A stretch of 64,000 bases of DNA from Thermosphaera aggregans DSM 11486 (lineage in GTDB: Archaea > Thermoproteota > Thermoprotei_A > Sulfolobales > Desulfurococcaceae), in the NCBI RefSeq assembly GCF_000092185.1, contig NC_014160.1, forward strand, positions 558,001 to 622,000, read 5' to 3'. The position numbers and the translations under genes are program-made. Below the pieces are notes generated by a model, which was not told the DNA's origin, did no database searches, and saw only the letters and a list, made by a program, of their open reading frames with translations. Positions 51,329 to 59,838 of the stretch are shown here, piece after piece. Within the stretch, counting starts at the first letter, position 1; each line of letters opens with the position of its first letter.

Positions 51329-51844
51329 CTACCTATTAATTAATGAGCCCGTGATTGACAATATAAACTCTAGATATTTTTTCAAATCCTCAATCGTGGC
51401 TATCTCGCCCTTAACTATTTTCTCAGCCAGCATCTCGTCCCCTATTGAGCTCCTCACCCATTCAGCAAGGTAGTTTTTCAGATGGTGTTCTAGAATATCT
51501 CGGGGCGCTAACTGGTAAGTTATAATAGCATAGAGTTGCTCGTAACTGTTAAAGGAAAGAGGCACCGGTTGCCCGGTTGAGGTCTCAGTGATCACGTAAC
51601 TAGGGGTCTTTTTAAGCGTTGACGCGTTCACAACCTTCTTTATCGAAACACCCAGCCTCGTTAAAACATACTTACCCTCCCCTGTTTTCTCAACAACCCC
51701 TTCACTTACTAATTGTTGTATGTATTTCCTGATAGTTGAGGGTGAGACGCCCAGTAACTGGCTAGCCTTGGCGATATCTATCGTGTTGTTCTCATCAGCG
51801 ACGGTTATCAACTTGTAAGCTGTTTTATAAGTCATACTTTTCAT
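51329..51844 (-). CDS. HTH transcriptional regulator of the alpha-glucan cluster
   Basis: The 171-residue protein has an N-terminal winged helix-turn-helix (about 8-65, with AKASQLLGVSPSTIRKYIQQLVSEGVV) and a helical C-terminal part of about 100 residues without a recognised ligand domain. It is first in the minus-strand run of maltokinase, GH57, GH57, GT5 and GH57 genes, so local regulation is likely. A TATA-like tttttata on the minus strand (about 51877-51885) lies about 35 bases upstream. Start could also be the second Met. Confidence 0.75.
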   Translation of the reverse strand: MKSMTYKTAYKLITVADENNTIDIAKASQLLGVSPSTIRKYIQQLVSEGVVEKTGEGKYVLTRLGVSIKKVVNASTLKKTPSYVITETSTGQPVPLSFNSYEQLYAIITYQLAPRDILEHHLKNYLAEWVRSSIGDEMLAEKIVKGEIATIEDLKKYLEFILSITGSLINR

Positions 51845-51904
51845 CTCGTATAAGTATATTATCCTAGAAACCTATAAAAATATGTATCTTTAAACCCATT
51901 TACG

Positions 51905-53182
51905 CTAATCCTGAGTTAACAATATTTTCTCCTTGTCAACCGTTTTAACCGCTATCAACAGTATGATCGTGGATAGTACTGCTAAAGCTAACAAGTTTAT
52001 GATTGATAGGTCAGGCCTCCCGTAGATGTAGTTTTGAACGCTCAATACGCTTTGAGTATAGGGAATAATCTGAAGCATGTTTAACACACTAGCCTCGAGC
52101 TTGGGGAAATCGATGAAGAATCCTAGGAAGAAGAAGATTATTGCTACGCTGGTTATCAGGCTGGCTAAGTTTCCAGCACTTCTTATTCCGCGAGTCCTCG
52201 TTATGAAAGGTGTAGCTATTGCTATCGTGACAAGGATTGTGAAGAATGAGGTTACTGAGTGGAGTATAAGCAAGCCTGGATCAAGTAATATAAACGAGCT
52301 GCCACCAAACGCAAGGTTAAGGCTACCCACATAGGCTAGTAATGCTGTGATGTCTGCTATAGATGCTAGAAGACCTAGAATAGTTGCGACGATTATTTTA
52401 GCCGTGAGTATTTCGCCGAGCGATGCCGGCGATGCTAGAAGGAGCTCTAGGGTTTTCCTCTGCCTCTCACCTATTATTCCATCGATAACGTAGGTGGAGG
52501 CTGGTGTGACAACGAAGGCGAAAGCGAGGACTAGTAAACGCGCTATAAAACTCCGCAACTCGGCCTCCACCCCTACCTTCTCTCCCTCGGGAGACAGTAA
52601 TACGGTTGGCCCGGATACCACCGGGTTCCTGAAGGCTTCTGGTTTGAGCAGGTTGGGTTCCAACCCGGTTTTCTCATAAAGCCTTGCTATTTTAACATGC
52701 GACAGGTTCACGGAGATGGCGTTTAAGATCCCTCTTGCTATTCCTTCCGCGTTAAGGGCTGGCTGAACATTCGCTCTTCTCAATATTTCAACTTGTCCAA
52801 CGGAGTCGATGCTTGTAGCGTTCCTGGCGAAACCGGCGGGAATGACGATAATTAGGTCGATGCTGGAGTTTTCGAGAGCTTCACTCCTACTTAAAAATTT
52901 AGCCACGTTATAACCTCTAGAGGTGAAAGCCAAGGTAAGATTACCTATAACCCAGTCCGAGGACATTGCCACGTTCAGCTCTTGATTCACGTAATAAGAG
53001 TTATCCTCATCTATCAGGGCAATGTTGACAGGTTGCTGAGAAGTTAGAAATATAGTGAAGATACCTATCGTGGGTAGTGATATTAGTGGTAGCAGTATTG
53101 TTGTTAAAATAGCTTTCCTATCTCTAAACAAGTCCTTGATCTCCTTCTCGAGGAGGAACCTAAGCCTTGTATGCCTGCTCAA
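51905..53182 (-). CDS. ABC-2 type exporter permease (NatB-like), copy A
   Basis: The 425-residue permease has a helix at about 24-46, a long extracellular domain (about 50-220), then five or six helices in the C-terminal half, with the GIIGERQRKTLELLLASP coupling helix near residue 235. This is the NatB/YhaP-like layout. Substrate unknown. Its start overlaps the ATPase gene by 4 bases. A paralogous pair lies at 57309-59317. Confidence 0.85.
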   Translation of the reverse strand: MSRHTRLRFLLEKEIKDLFRDRKAILTTILLPLISLPTIGIFTIFLTSQQPVNIALIDEDNSYYVNQELNVAMSSDWVIGNLTLAFTSRGYNVAKFLSRSEALENSSIDLIIVIPAGFARNATSIDSVGQVEILRRANVQPALNAEGIARGILNAISVNLSHVKIARLYEKTGLEPNLLKPEAFRNPVVSGPTVLLSPEGEKVGVEAELRSFIARLLVLAFAFVVTPASTYVIDGIIGERQRKTLELLLASPASLGEILTAKIIVATILGLLASIADITALLAYVGSLNLAFGGSSFILLDPGLLILHSVTSFFTILVTIAIATPFITRTRGIRSAGNLASLITSVAIIFFFLGFFIDFPKLEASVLNMLQIIPYTQSVLSVQNYIYGRPDLSIINLLALAVLSTIILLIAVKTVDKEKILLTQD

Positions 53183-53910
53183 GACTCAACACCCTTAACC
53201 AGTAAGGTGAAGACTTCTTCGAGATTTGCAACACCGTACTTTTCAATCAACTCGCGTGGACGCCCTTCTTCTACAATCCTTCCTTTGAAGATAAGCCCAA
53301 TCCTGTCGCACAAGTATTCTATTTCAAGCATGTTGTGGCTACTTACAATGGCAGCCGCCCCTGTCGTCTTAACATAATCCCTGATTGTTTTCCTGACGGA
53401 GACGCTGGCGTGAACATCCAGCCCGCTAGTAGGTTCATCGAGAATAGCGAGCCTTGGCTTCGTCATTAGCACTGCCCCCAGTAAGAGTCTTCTCTTCATT
53501 CCGTGACTGTATCCGGAAGTTTTCTCAAATAAACGACTACCAAGCCCTGTGATTTTTGCCCCAAACTCCAGGTCTTCCTCGCTGGCCCCATATAATCCTC
53601 CATAGATTTTTAAATGCTCCATCCCGGTTAAGAGCGGGTATGTATTCGCTTCTTCGGGAAGATAGCCTATTATCTTTCTATTGTTTTTAAGATTTTCATG
53701 AACATTGACGCCTTGCATCAAAACTTCTCCAGCATCGGGCTTTATAAGTCCCGCGATTATTCTGAGAGAGGTTGTCTTGCCGGCCCCGTTGGGACCTATT
53801 AAACCGTAGATCTCACCCTCCATAACGTTGAATGATAGATTATCCACAGCCAGGATTTTTCTGCCATATGTTTTTCTAATGTTTCTAACCTCTAAGAGCG
53901 GCTTAATCAA
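53179..53910 (-). CDS. ABC transporter ATP-binding protein, copy A
   Basis: The 243-residue ATPase has Walker A GPNGAGKTT near residue 38, the family segment IIGYLPEEANTYPLLTGMEHL, the signature SGYSHGMKRRLLLG (a variant LSGGQ), Walker B LAILDEPTSGLD and the switch SSHN (Asn in the place after His). It belongs to the CcmA/NatA-like exporters and is paired with the permease downstream. Confidence 0.88.
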   Translation of the reverse strand: MIKPLLEVRNIRKTYGRKILAVDNLSFNVMEGEIYGLIGPNGAGKTTSLRIIAGLIKPDAGEVLMQGVNVHENLKNNRKIIGYLPEEANTYPLLTGMEHLKIYGGLYGASEEDLEFGAKITGLGSRLFEKTSGYSHGMKRRLLLGAVLMTKPRLAILDEPTSGLDVHASVSVRKTIRDYVKTTGAAAIVSSHNMLEIEYLCDRIGLIFKGRIVEEGRPRELIEKYGVANLEEVFTLLVKGVES

Positions 53911-54012
53911 TTAACATCCCTTTCGAAGCCTGTTGAAAACCGGTGTCTCAATAATTGATCAATGAGAAACTATTTTAAAACCTACACAGCCTAAGTAATA
54001 ATGGGGTTTTGA

Positions 54013-54690
54013 TTGCTTTCCGATGATGTAAGGGAGAAGGTTTTCTCTTTCCTCCAAAAGTATGGAGAGAAAGGTTTAATAGTTTTGAAGGCGGCTTTAT
54101 CCATAGCTAAAGACCCTAATGTTGACCACAAGTTGGGTGATTTCAGCTTTAAACACTTAGTGCTAAAGCTTAACTCAATGGGCTTCTCATACAACCCTGT
54201 TAACTTGGTAAGGATTCTCGAGAAGGAGTTTGGCCTCATAGAGAAGTCCTACTCTTCGAGCAATCAGACCTGGTGGCGGTTTAAGGATATTGATGCCGTT
54301 GAAGAAGCGGTTTACTCGGAGAGTGACTCGGAAAAGATTGAAGACCCAAAGGTCAGGCTCATCGCTGTAAAATATCGGTCATTGGAGCCTGCTGAAATAT
54401 ACGCTTTTCTACAGAAAGCCTTGATTAAGCCCACACTAACCCCAGCCGATAAAGCTAAATTTAGAGCAATGGTTTTCAATGAAATTGATCAGCTTGTAAA
54501 ACTGGTTGATGAGATGTTGGAATATGAAGAGTTTTTTGAATATGAAATTGGTTTCATTAAGGAAATTTTCAAATTAGCGGAAAAACTTTCCAAGAGGATT
54601 GAAAACGAGCATTTAAGAGGGTTTAGAAGTAGACAGATTATTCCACAGGAGGATATTTTAAGAAATGATAATAGAGGACATAGCCAGTGA
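54013..54690 (+). CDS. Unknown archaeal protein, possible winged helix and helical domain
   Basis: I do not recognise the 225-residue protein. The first 95 residues look like a winged-helix fold (HKLGDFSFKHLVLKLNSMGFSYNPVNLVRILEKEFG) with a strand ending in TWWRF. The remainder is acidic and helical and may form a coiled coil (FRAMVFNEIDQLVKLVDEMLEYEEFFEYE). The start is TTG. It overlaps the ThiR-like gene by 26 bases, so the two are coupled. A DNA-binding or adaptor role is inference. Confidence 0.65.
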   Translation: MLSDDVREKVFSFLQKYGEKGLIVLKAALSIAKDPNVDHKLGDFSFKHLVLKLNSMGFSYNPVNLVRILEKEFGLIEKSYSSSNQTWWRFKDIDAVEEAVYSESDSEKIEDPKVRLIAVKYRSLEPAEIYAFLQKALIKPTLTPADKAKFRAMVFNEIDQLVKLVDEMLEYEEFFEYEIGFIKEIFKLAEKLSKRIENEHLRGFRSRQIIPQEDILRNDNRGHSQ

Positions 54691-55531
54691 AATCGTTTTA
54701 CCTAATATAAGGGGAGTTCTAGCTCACGAGCTGAGAAACAGAGGGTTGAGCCAGCATAGGATCGCTAAAATATTAAACATCACTCAGCCGCTCGTACACA
54801 AGCTTCTTCGAATGCCGGTTGAATACTACGTGGAGAATTTGAAGAGGTACTCGATAGATGAAGAGATTATTACGCATCAATGCAGGATTCTCGCAGATCT
54901 AGCTGTGAGCGGGAGCTATGCGAGATTTGTGATAACCTCTCACGGGTTCGTAAGCTATTTATCAGCGGTTATTGCTTGCAGAGAATTCGTCGAGCTGAGA
55001 GAAGAGTGTGTTAAAGGGTTACTTAAAGACCCACACATCGAAGTTTACAAGACAATGCTGTCGAGGATCATGGCGAAGCCGGGTTTGGCTAAAATTCTTC
55101 CAGAGGTTGGTAGCAATTTAGTTTACGCACCAGAGCCTCCAAACTCAGAGGCAGATATTATTGGATTAACCGGTAGGATAGTTAAGACATTAACAGGCAT
55201 AGTGATTACTGGTGAACCTTTTTACGGTGGTAGTAGACACTTGGCGAAGCTGCTACTCATCATTGCGAAACATAATCCTTCGAAGAAAGTCGGGTTCAAC
55301 TTCAAATATGACTATTCATTAGTGAGCAGGCTGGATCGGAAGGTTTACCACGTAGAGCACACAGGCCCTCACAATGATCTAAACAGTTTCTGGAGAACTA
55401 TGGAAGAAGCCGCGGTTAGAAAACCAGACGTAATCCTCGATAAAGGAGGTACAGGGCTTGAACCAGTAACATATGTTTTCACCAAAGATTTTTACGAACT
55501 AGAATCCATTCTTAAATCATTGCTACAGTGA
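54665..55531 (+). CDS. ThiR-like transcriptional regulator (HTH plus ThiN domain)
   Basis: The N-terminal HTH (about 15-52, RGLSQHRIAKILNITQPLVHKLL) is followed by a middle part with a Cys-containing helix. The C-terminal ThiN domain (about 125-288) has VGSNLVYAPEPPNSEADI, YGGSRHLAKLLLIIAKH and DVILDKGGTGLEPVTYVF. In archaea this fusion is known as ThiR, a thiamine-phosphate-responsive repressor of thiamine genes. Here the downstream genes are for pantoate synthesis, so it may respond to thiamine phosphate and act elsewhere, or have a different effector. It overlaps the ketopantoate reductase frame by a few bases. Confidence 0.8.
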   Translation: MIIEDIASEIVLPNIRGVLAHELRNRGLSQHRIAKILNITQPLVHKLLRMPVEYYVENLKRYSIDEEIITHQCRILADLAVSGSYARFVITSHGFVSYLSAVIACREFVELREECVKGLLKDPHIEVYKTMLSRIMAKPGLAKILPEVGSNLVYAPEPPNSEADIIGLTGRIVKTLTGIVITGEPFYGGSRHLAKLLLIIAKHNPSKKVGFNFKYDYSLVSRLDRKVYHVEHTGPHNDLNSFWRTMEEAAVRKPDVILDKGGTGLEPVTYVFTKDFYELESILKSLLQ

Positions 55532-55536
55532 GGAAA

Positions 55537-56466
55537 ATGAGCGTAAGCGCTTGCATAATAGGCGGGGGAAGCATCGGAGGAATCATAGCCTACTACCTGT
55601 ACAAGGGGGGTCTGTCCAAGATTCCAATCTATTATCGATCCGAGGAGAGTTACCGTAAGATTCTGGATACGAGGAGTATTAATATCGTTATGCCTTCGTC
55701 GAGCGAAGCATACGCTGTCCCAGTTGAACCAAGATTGTCCTCCATACCGTGGGACGAGTGTGATTTCATATTCAACACCGTGAAAGCATACGATGTGGAG
55801 TCCACCATCGAGCTAATGAAGAGGCTCTCGCGTAAGGACACCGTCATAGTTATGCTTCAAAACGGTTTCGGAAGTTATGAGCTAGTGTCGGAAAGAATCC
55901 AGGAAGCTAAAATCGCGGTAGGGGTAGCATATATTGGAGCGGAAAGGCTGGACGCCTCCACAATAAAGTATAACGGCGGCAAAACAGTGATAGCGGGTTG
56001 CCCGGGTAAACCATGCCATGAGTTATCCCCTATTGCTACTGTTCTTACCAGGGGAGGGATGGATTTCAGAATTACCTCTAACGTTGAATACTACAGGTGG
56101 TTAAAGCTGGCTTTAAACTGCGTGGTCAACCCATTGACTGCGCTGACTAGGCAGAGAAACAAGGTTGTTCTGAGTAAAAATGCGGAGGAATTGGTAGAGA
56201 TAATTCTAGACGAGTTCATACAGGTAGCGCGCAAGCATGGATACGAGTTCGATAAAACCTACTTGAAGAATTACGTGTACAAAAATATTGAGCTTACAAG
56301 GGAAAATATGTCGAGCATGCTCCAGGACCTGTTGAGAGGGAGAAAAACCGAGATCGACTACATCAATGGATTCATCGCAAGGGAGCTGGGTTCTCCAGGG
56401 TTGAATTATTTTATTACTCGTTTAATTCATTTAATAGAAGGGGCTGGAGATGAGGGCAAAGGTTAA
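55537..56466 (+). CDS. panE: 2-dehydropantoate 2-reductase (ketopantoate reductase)
   Basis: The enzyme reduces ketopantoate to pantoate with NAD(P)H. The N-terminal Rossmann motif ACIIGGGSIGGIIAYYL, the FNTVKAYDVESTIE segment near residue 75, the VMLQNGFGSYE motif near residue 105 and the LKLALNCVVNPLTALTRQRN catalytic Lys/Asn region near residue 190 are present. The length of 309 residues is normal. I use the ATG at 55537; GTG 55528 is possible. It overlaps panB by 17 bases. Confidence 0.9.
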   Translation: MSVSACIIGGGSIGGIIAYYLYKGGLSKIPIYYRSEESYRKILDTRSINIVMPSSSEAYAVPVEPRLSSIPWDECDFIFNTVKAYDVESTIELMKRLSRKDTVIVMLQNGFGSYELVSERIQEAKIAVGVAYIGAERLDASTIKYNGGKTVIAGCPGKPCHELSPIATVLTRGGMDFRITSNVEYYRWLKLALNCVVNPLTALTRQRNKVVLSKNAEELVEIILDEFIQVARKHGYEFDKTYLKNYVYKNIELTRENMSSMLQDLLRGRKTEIDYINGFIARELGSPGLNYFITRLIHLIEGAGDEGKG

Positions 56467-57256
56467 TGTTAAAACAATTATGAAAATGAAGAACCGTGAG
56501 AAAATCGCAGCAGTTACAGCATATGATTACGTGTCCGCGAAGCTGGTTGACCTCACGGGTGTGGACATAATCCTGGTAGGGGACAGTGTTGGAATGGTTG
56601 CTCACGGATTTAACACTACACTACCTGTAGACATGAATATAATGCTTCTCCATCTCTCGAGTGTGGCGAGGGCCCAGCCCCGAGCACTCGTTGTCGGAGA
56701 CATGCCCTTCCTAAGCTATGAAACCAGTATTGAGGAAGCTGTTCGAAACGCAGGGTTAATGATGAAAACAGGTGCTGATGCGGTGAAGCTAGAGGGGGGT
56801 TTAGAATACGAGGAAACTGTTAAAGCACTTGTGAAAGCCGGGATACCGGTTATGGGTCACATAGGGTTGAATCCTCAGAGAGCCTTGCTAATAGGTGGTT
56901 ACAGGAAGAGGGGTGTTACTGAGAAGGAAAGGGAAAAAATCCTCGAAGACGCAAAAGCCCTTGAAAGAGCAGGAGTCTTCTCCATCGTTATTGAATACAC
57001 CTCCGCTGACGTAGCCAAGGAAGTAACCCAAGAAGTCGGCGTCCCCACTATCTGCATCGGTAGTGGGCCATGGTGTGACGGGCAAATACTGGTTTTCCAC
57101 GACCTCCTCGGATTAACGGAGAGCCCGCCACCGTTCTCCAAGCAGTATGCAAATTTAAGGGAAATAATCATCAACGCGGTCAAGTCTTATGTTGATGAAG
57201 TGAAAAGTGGAAAGTTCCCCGAGGAAAAACATTACTTCATAGAGAAAAAAGATTGA
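56450..57256 (+). CDS. panB: 3-methyl-2-oxobutanoate hydroxymethyltransferase, PanB
   Basis: PanB makes ketopantoate from 2-oxoisovalerate with a C1 unit from a tetrahydropterin cofactor. The 268-residue TIM barrel has VDIILVGDSVGMVAHG near residue 40 (Mg-binding Asp), ADAVKLEGG near residue 112, VMGHIGLNPQ near residue 135 and the IEYTSADVAKEVT strand. This is also a place where the methanopterin-like carrier made by the mpt genes could be used; that link is inference. A hairpin follows the stop. Confidence 0.93.
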   Translation: MRAKVNVKTIMKMKNREKIAAVTAYDYVSAKLVDLTGVDIILVGDSVGMVAHGFNTTLPVDMNIMLLHLSSVARAQPRALVVGDMPFLSYETSIEEAVRNAGLMMKTGADAVKLEGGLEYEETVKALVKAGIPVMGHIGLNPQRALLIGGYRKRGVTEKEREKILEDAKALERAGVFSIVIEYTSADVAKEVTQEVGVPTICIGSGPWCDGQILVFHDLLGLTESPPPFSKQYANLREIIINAVKSYVDEVKSGKFPEEKHYFIEKKD

Positions 57257-57279
57257 CCAGTGCACGAGCCCAGGGCTTT

Positions 57280-57297
57280 ACAGCTTCTTCAAGCTGT
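57280..57297. terminator. Hairpin between convergent genes, possible bidirectional terminator
   Basis: The sequence acagctt-cttc-aagctgt forms a perfect 7-bp stem with a 4-base loop. It lies 24 bases after the panB stop and 12 bases after the end of the convergent permease gene, with a short AT-rich stretch beyond it. Archaeal termination mainly uses T-runs, so the role is uncertain. Confidence 0.4.
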
Positions 57298-57308
57298 TCT
57301 TGATAAAT

Positions 57309-58580
57309 TTACATTCTCTCTCTAATTTTCGGCCTCCCCAATCTTAAACCTAGAACCACTATATCCCTGTTAAACACGTACATCGCTACTGACATAACGC
57401 TTAATGTTGAAACCACTGCAACCATGAATGAGACGATTAAAATCGTAGTTTCTCCCATCATGCTTGAAACCACTACTATAACGGGCAAGGGAGCGATAGT
57501 GAGCCCTGCGATCACGCCGGTGGCAACGTTCACCGGTACACCAATGAAGAGCATGGCGTAGCCAACACCTATGAAGACGAATAATATTGGGGCGGTAAAG
57601 GCGCCAGCTATTCTTTCATCTGAGACTATTGAGCCCAGGGTTACACCTATTGCCCCTGAAAACATCAATCCTAAAACTATCGATATTATGGATGCTACTA
57701 TGGCTTCAAAGCCGATATTCTTATAAAGGAAATCAGCTAAATTCATAGATGCGTCCGAAGTATTCGGCTGAGGAGTCGTGGTAGCGCTTGATAACATAAG
57801 CAATATTCCTAGGAAGTAAGCGATGCCCATGAGTAATGAGGCCACGATGGAGCCGATGATCTTTGCGAAGACAACATTTCTACGAGGGATGGGCTGTGCC
57901 AGAAGCATTTCAAAAGCTTTTTCAACTTTCTCAGTAGCTGTGAATTGCGAAGCATACATCGCATTCACGCCTATGATCAACGCCACTATTACTGGGATGA
58001 GGCCTAGAATTGTCGAAAACGCCGCGTATTCCTCCATTCTCATGGTTTTGCCATACAACTGGATGGTTGAGTTGACCACTACGGGTTTGTCAATTAAAGA
58101 GGGATCAATATTGTTTTCAATCGCTATTGTGAAGGCCACAGACTTTCTTATAAGGTCTCCAATAGTCGCGGCAATCCCTGTTTTAGCGCTACTCACTATT
58201 GGTGAAACAGTGTTAATCTTAGTGTAGGATTCCAAGACCAGCGTCTCGTTCAAATTAACTGCTCTATATGTAAAGTCTGGCGGTATAACCACAACGATAT
58301 CGTACATGCCTAGTCCTGAGCTCACGTCTCCAACTAGCCTTAGACGGCCACCGCTGGTTTGGTTCGCAATAGCGAGAACTCTGCCAACAAAGTCTGAATC
58401 ATCCTTCACTACAACACCTACCTGCACATTAAGTGTTTCCTCAACAGCTGTTTGAACCCCCGTGGAGATGATTCTACCCAATCCGCCGTAGAAAACAACC
58501 AATAACACTATACTAAGTATGAATGCCGGGTTTTTAACGAACGCTTTAACCTCCCTTACTATTAAAGGAGTCAGGGTCAT
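57309..58580 (-). CDS. ABC-2 type exporter permease (NatB-like), copy B
   Basis: The 423-residue permease shares the layout of the copy at 51905-53182: one N-terminal helix, an extracellular domain of about 150 residues, then five to six helices with the TATEKVEKAFEMLLAQPIPRRNVV coupling region near residue 220. The outer domains of the two copies differ much more than the membrane parts, suggesting different cargo. It overlaps its ATPase gene by 4 bases. Confidence 0.85.
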   Translation of the reverse strand: MTLTPLIVREVKAFVKNPAFILSIVLLVVFYGGLGRIISTGVQTAVEETLNVQVGVVVKDDSDFVGRVLAIANQTSGGRLRLVGDVSSGLGMYDIVVVIPPDFTYRAVNLNETLVLESYTKINTVSPIVSSAKTGIAATIGDLIRKSVAFTIAIENNIDPSLIDKPVVVNSTIQLYGKTMRMEEYAAFSTILGLIPVIVALIIGVNAMYASQFTATEKVEKAFEMLLAQPIPRRNVVFAKIIGSIVASLLMGIAYFLGILLMLSSATTTPQPNTSDASMNLADFLYKNIGFEAIVASIISIVLGLMFSGAIGVTLGSIVSDERIAGAFTAPILFVFIGVGYAMLFIGVPVNVATGVIAGLTIAPLPVIVVVSSMMGETTILIVSFMVAVVSTLSVMSVAMYVFNRDIVVLGLRLGRPKIRERM

Positions 58581-59317
58581 ACGGCTCCACCCTTTATCTT
58601 TAGAAATACTTCTTCAAGATTCGAGGCACCGGTCTTTGTTTTTAAATCTTCAATAGTTCCTTGTGTAAGAAGCTTCCCCCTGTATAGGATTCCAACTCTT
58701 CCGCATAAGTATTCTACTTCGAGCATGTTGTGACTGCTCAGTAGTACTGTGGTTCCATATTCTTTATTATATCTCTTGATCATTTTTCTCACGTAAATGC
58801 TTCTCTCCACATCCAACCCGCTTGTCGGCTCATCAAGGATTAGCAATTTCGGATGAGACGCCAAAACCGTGCTCAATGCTAGAATTCTCTTCATGCCTTT
58901 GCTGTAACCCCTAATCGGTCTTTTCAAATCGTTACCTAAGTCTGCTATTTCGATTGCTTCGCTCACAGCCTCCTCGAGTCTTCTACCAGAAAACCTTATC
59001 GAAAGCATAAACCTGATGAAATCGAGACCGGAGAGATCCCTGTAAGCTCCAGCCTCCTCGGGAAGATAGTTCATTAGCTTTCGGGCTTCAAGAGGGTTTT
59101 TAACGACGTTGACACCGTACACGTAAACCTCTCCCCTAGTAGGCTTCAATAATGTAGCTATTATTCTCAAAGTAGTTGTCTTACCGCTTCCATTCGGCCC
59201 TATCAAACCATAAATCTCTCCTTCTTCGACAGTAAAATTTAGCGAGTCAATCCCGACGTTTCCACCCCTGTATATTTTCGTCAAGTCTTTAGTAAGGATT
59301 GCAAACTCCGCCATCAA
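58577..59317 (-). CDS. ABC transporter ATP-binding protein, copy B
   Basis: The 246-residue ATPase has Walker A GPNGSGKTT near residue 40, LMNYLPEEAGAYRDLSGLDF, the signature RGYSKGMKRILALS, Walker B LLILDEPTSGLD and SSHNMLEVEYLCGR. It closely resembles the ATPase at 53179-53910 over its whole length, so the two transporters are paralogues. Confidence 0.88.
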   Translation of the reverse strand: MMAEFAILTKDLTKIYRGGNVGIDSLNFTVEEGEIYGLIGPNGSGKTTTLRIIATLLKPTRGEVYVYGVNVVKNPLEARKLMNYLPEEAGAYRDLSGLDFIRFMLSIRFSGRRLEEAVSEAIEIADLGNDLKRPIRGYSKGMKRILALSTVLASHPKLLILDEPTSGLDVERSIYVRKMIKRYNKEYGTTVLLSSHNMLEVEYLCGRVGILYRGKLLTQGTIEDLKTKTGASNLEEVFLKIKGGAV

Positions 59318-59838
59318 CCCACCTTAAATGCTATTAATATGATCCTTCATTAAAAATTTACCCGGGAGGAAGCCCTGCATAGCAAGCTTCGATTACGTGT
59401 TCCCCTAAAAGTTTTGAAGCATTTAACATTCACGTTACCAGGAAGGGAAATCTACATTTGTGAATACCTGTTTAAAAGTATAGAATCAGTGGGTCAAACA
59501 CTTTATGTAACAGGGAATAGGAAATTTACAAGTATTCTTGTTTCAACAAGCCGGTAGTGTAGGCTCGCTAAGCCTGGTTTATCCAGTATATATTTGCTTC
59601 ACCTAATTCGTGACTTTTTGTAAAATGGTAAACCAACAATAATGCTAACCGACTTTTAGCGGGGAGGCCGTCCCTCACGAACAATCCAGGAGTGTCGGCT
59701 TTCAAAACTTTATTGTAAATTTAACAGGGTTTATCGTAAAGGGTTTAATGTCTAAGCAACCTCCGCTTGGTGAATTAATAGCAGGTTTTATCAAATATTA
59801 TTTTACCTCTTTAAATGATTATTTACCACGGTGATAAC
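59318..59838. other. Intergenic region of about 500 bases with several small inverted repeats
   Basis: No protein gene is visible. Short hairpins cluster between 59529 and 59698: caag/cttg (59529-59540), aggct/agcct (59561-59575), ctgg/ccag (59574-59586), and a nested element at 59649-59698 in which ccgac pairs with gtcgg around a ggga/tccc hairpin. The last is richer in G and C than its surroundings, as structured RNAs of hyperthermophiles tend to be. It could be a small RNA or part of the leader of the next gene. No tRNA, C/D or H/ACA signature could be completed. Confidence 0.3.

Noticed and set aside
59551-59590. Stretch resembling the 5' part of a tRNA (ccggtagtgtaggctcgctaagcctggttta)
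   Set aside because: No matching acceptor 3' strand and no GGTTCRA-type T-loop follows within tRNA distance, and no anticodon arm can be formed.
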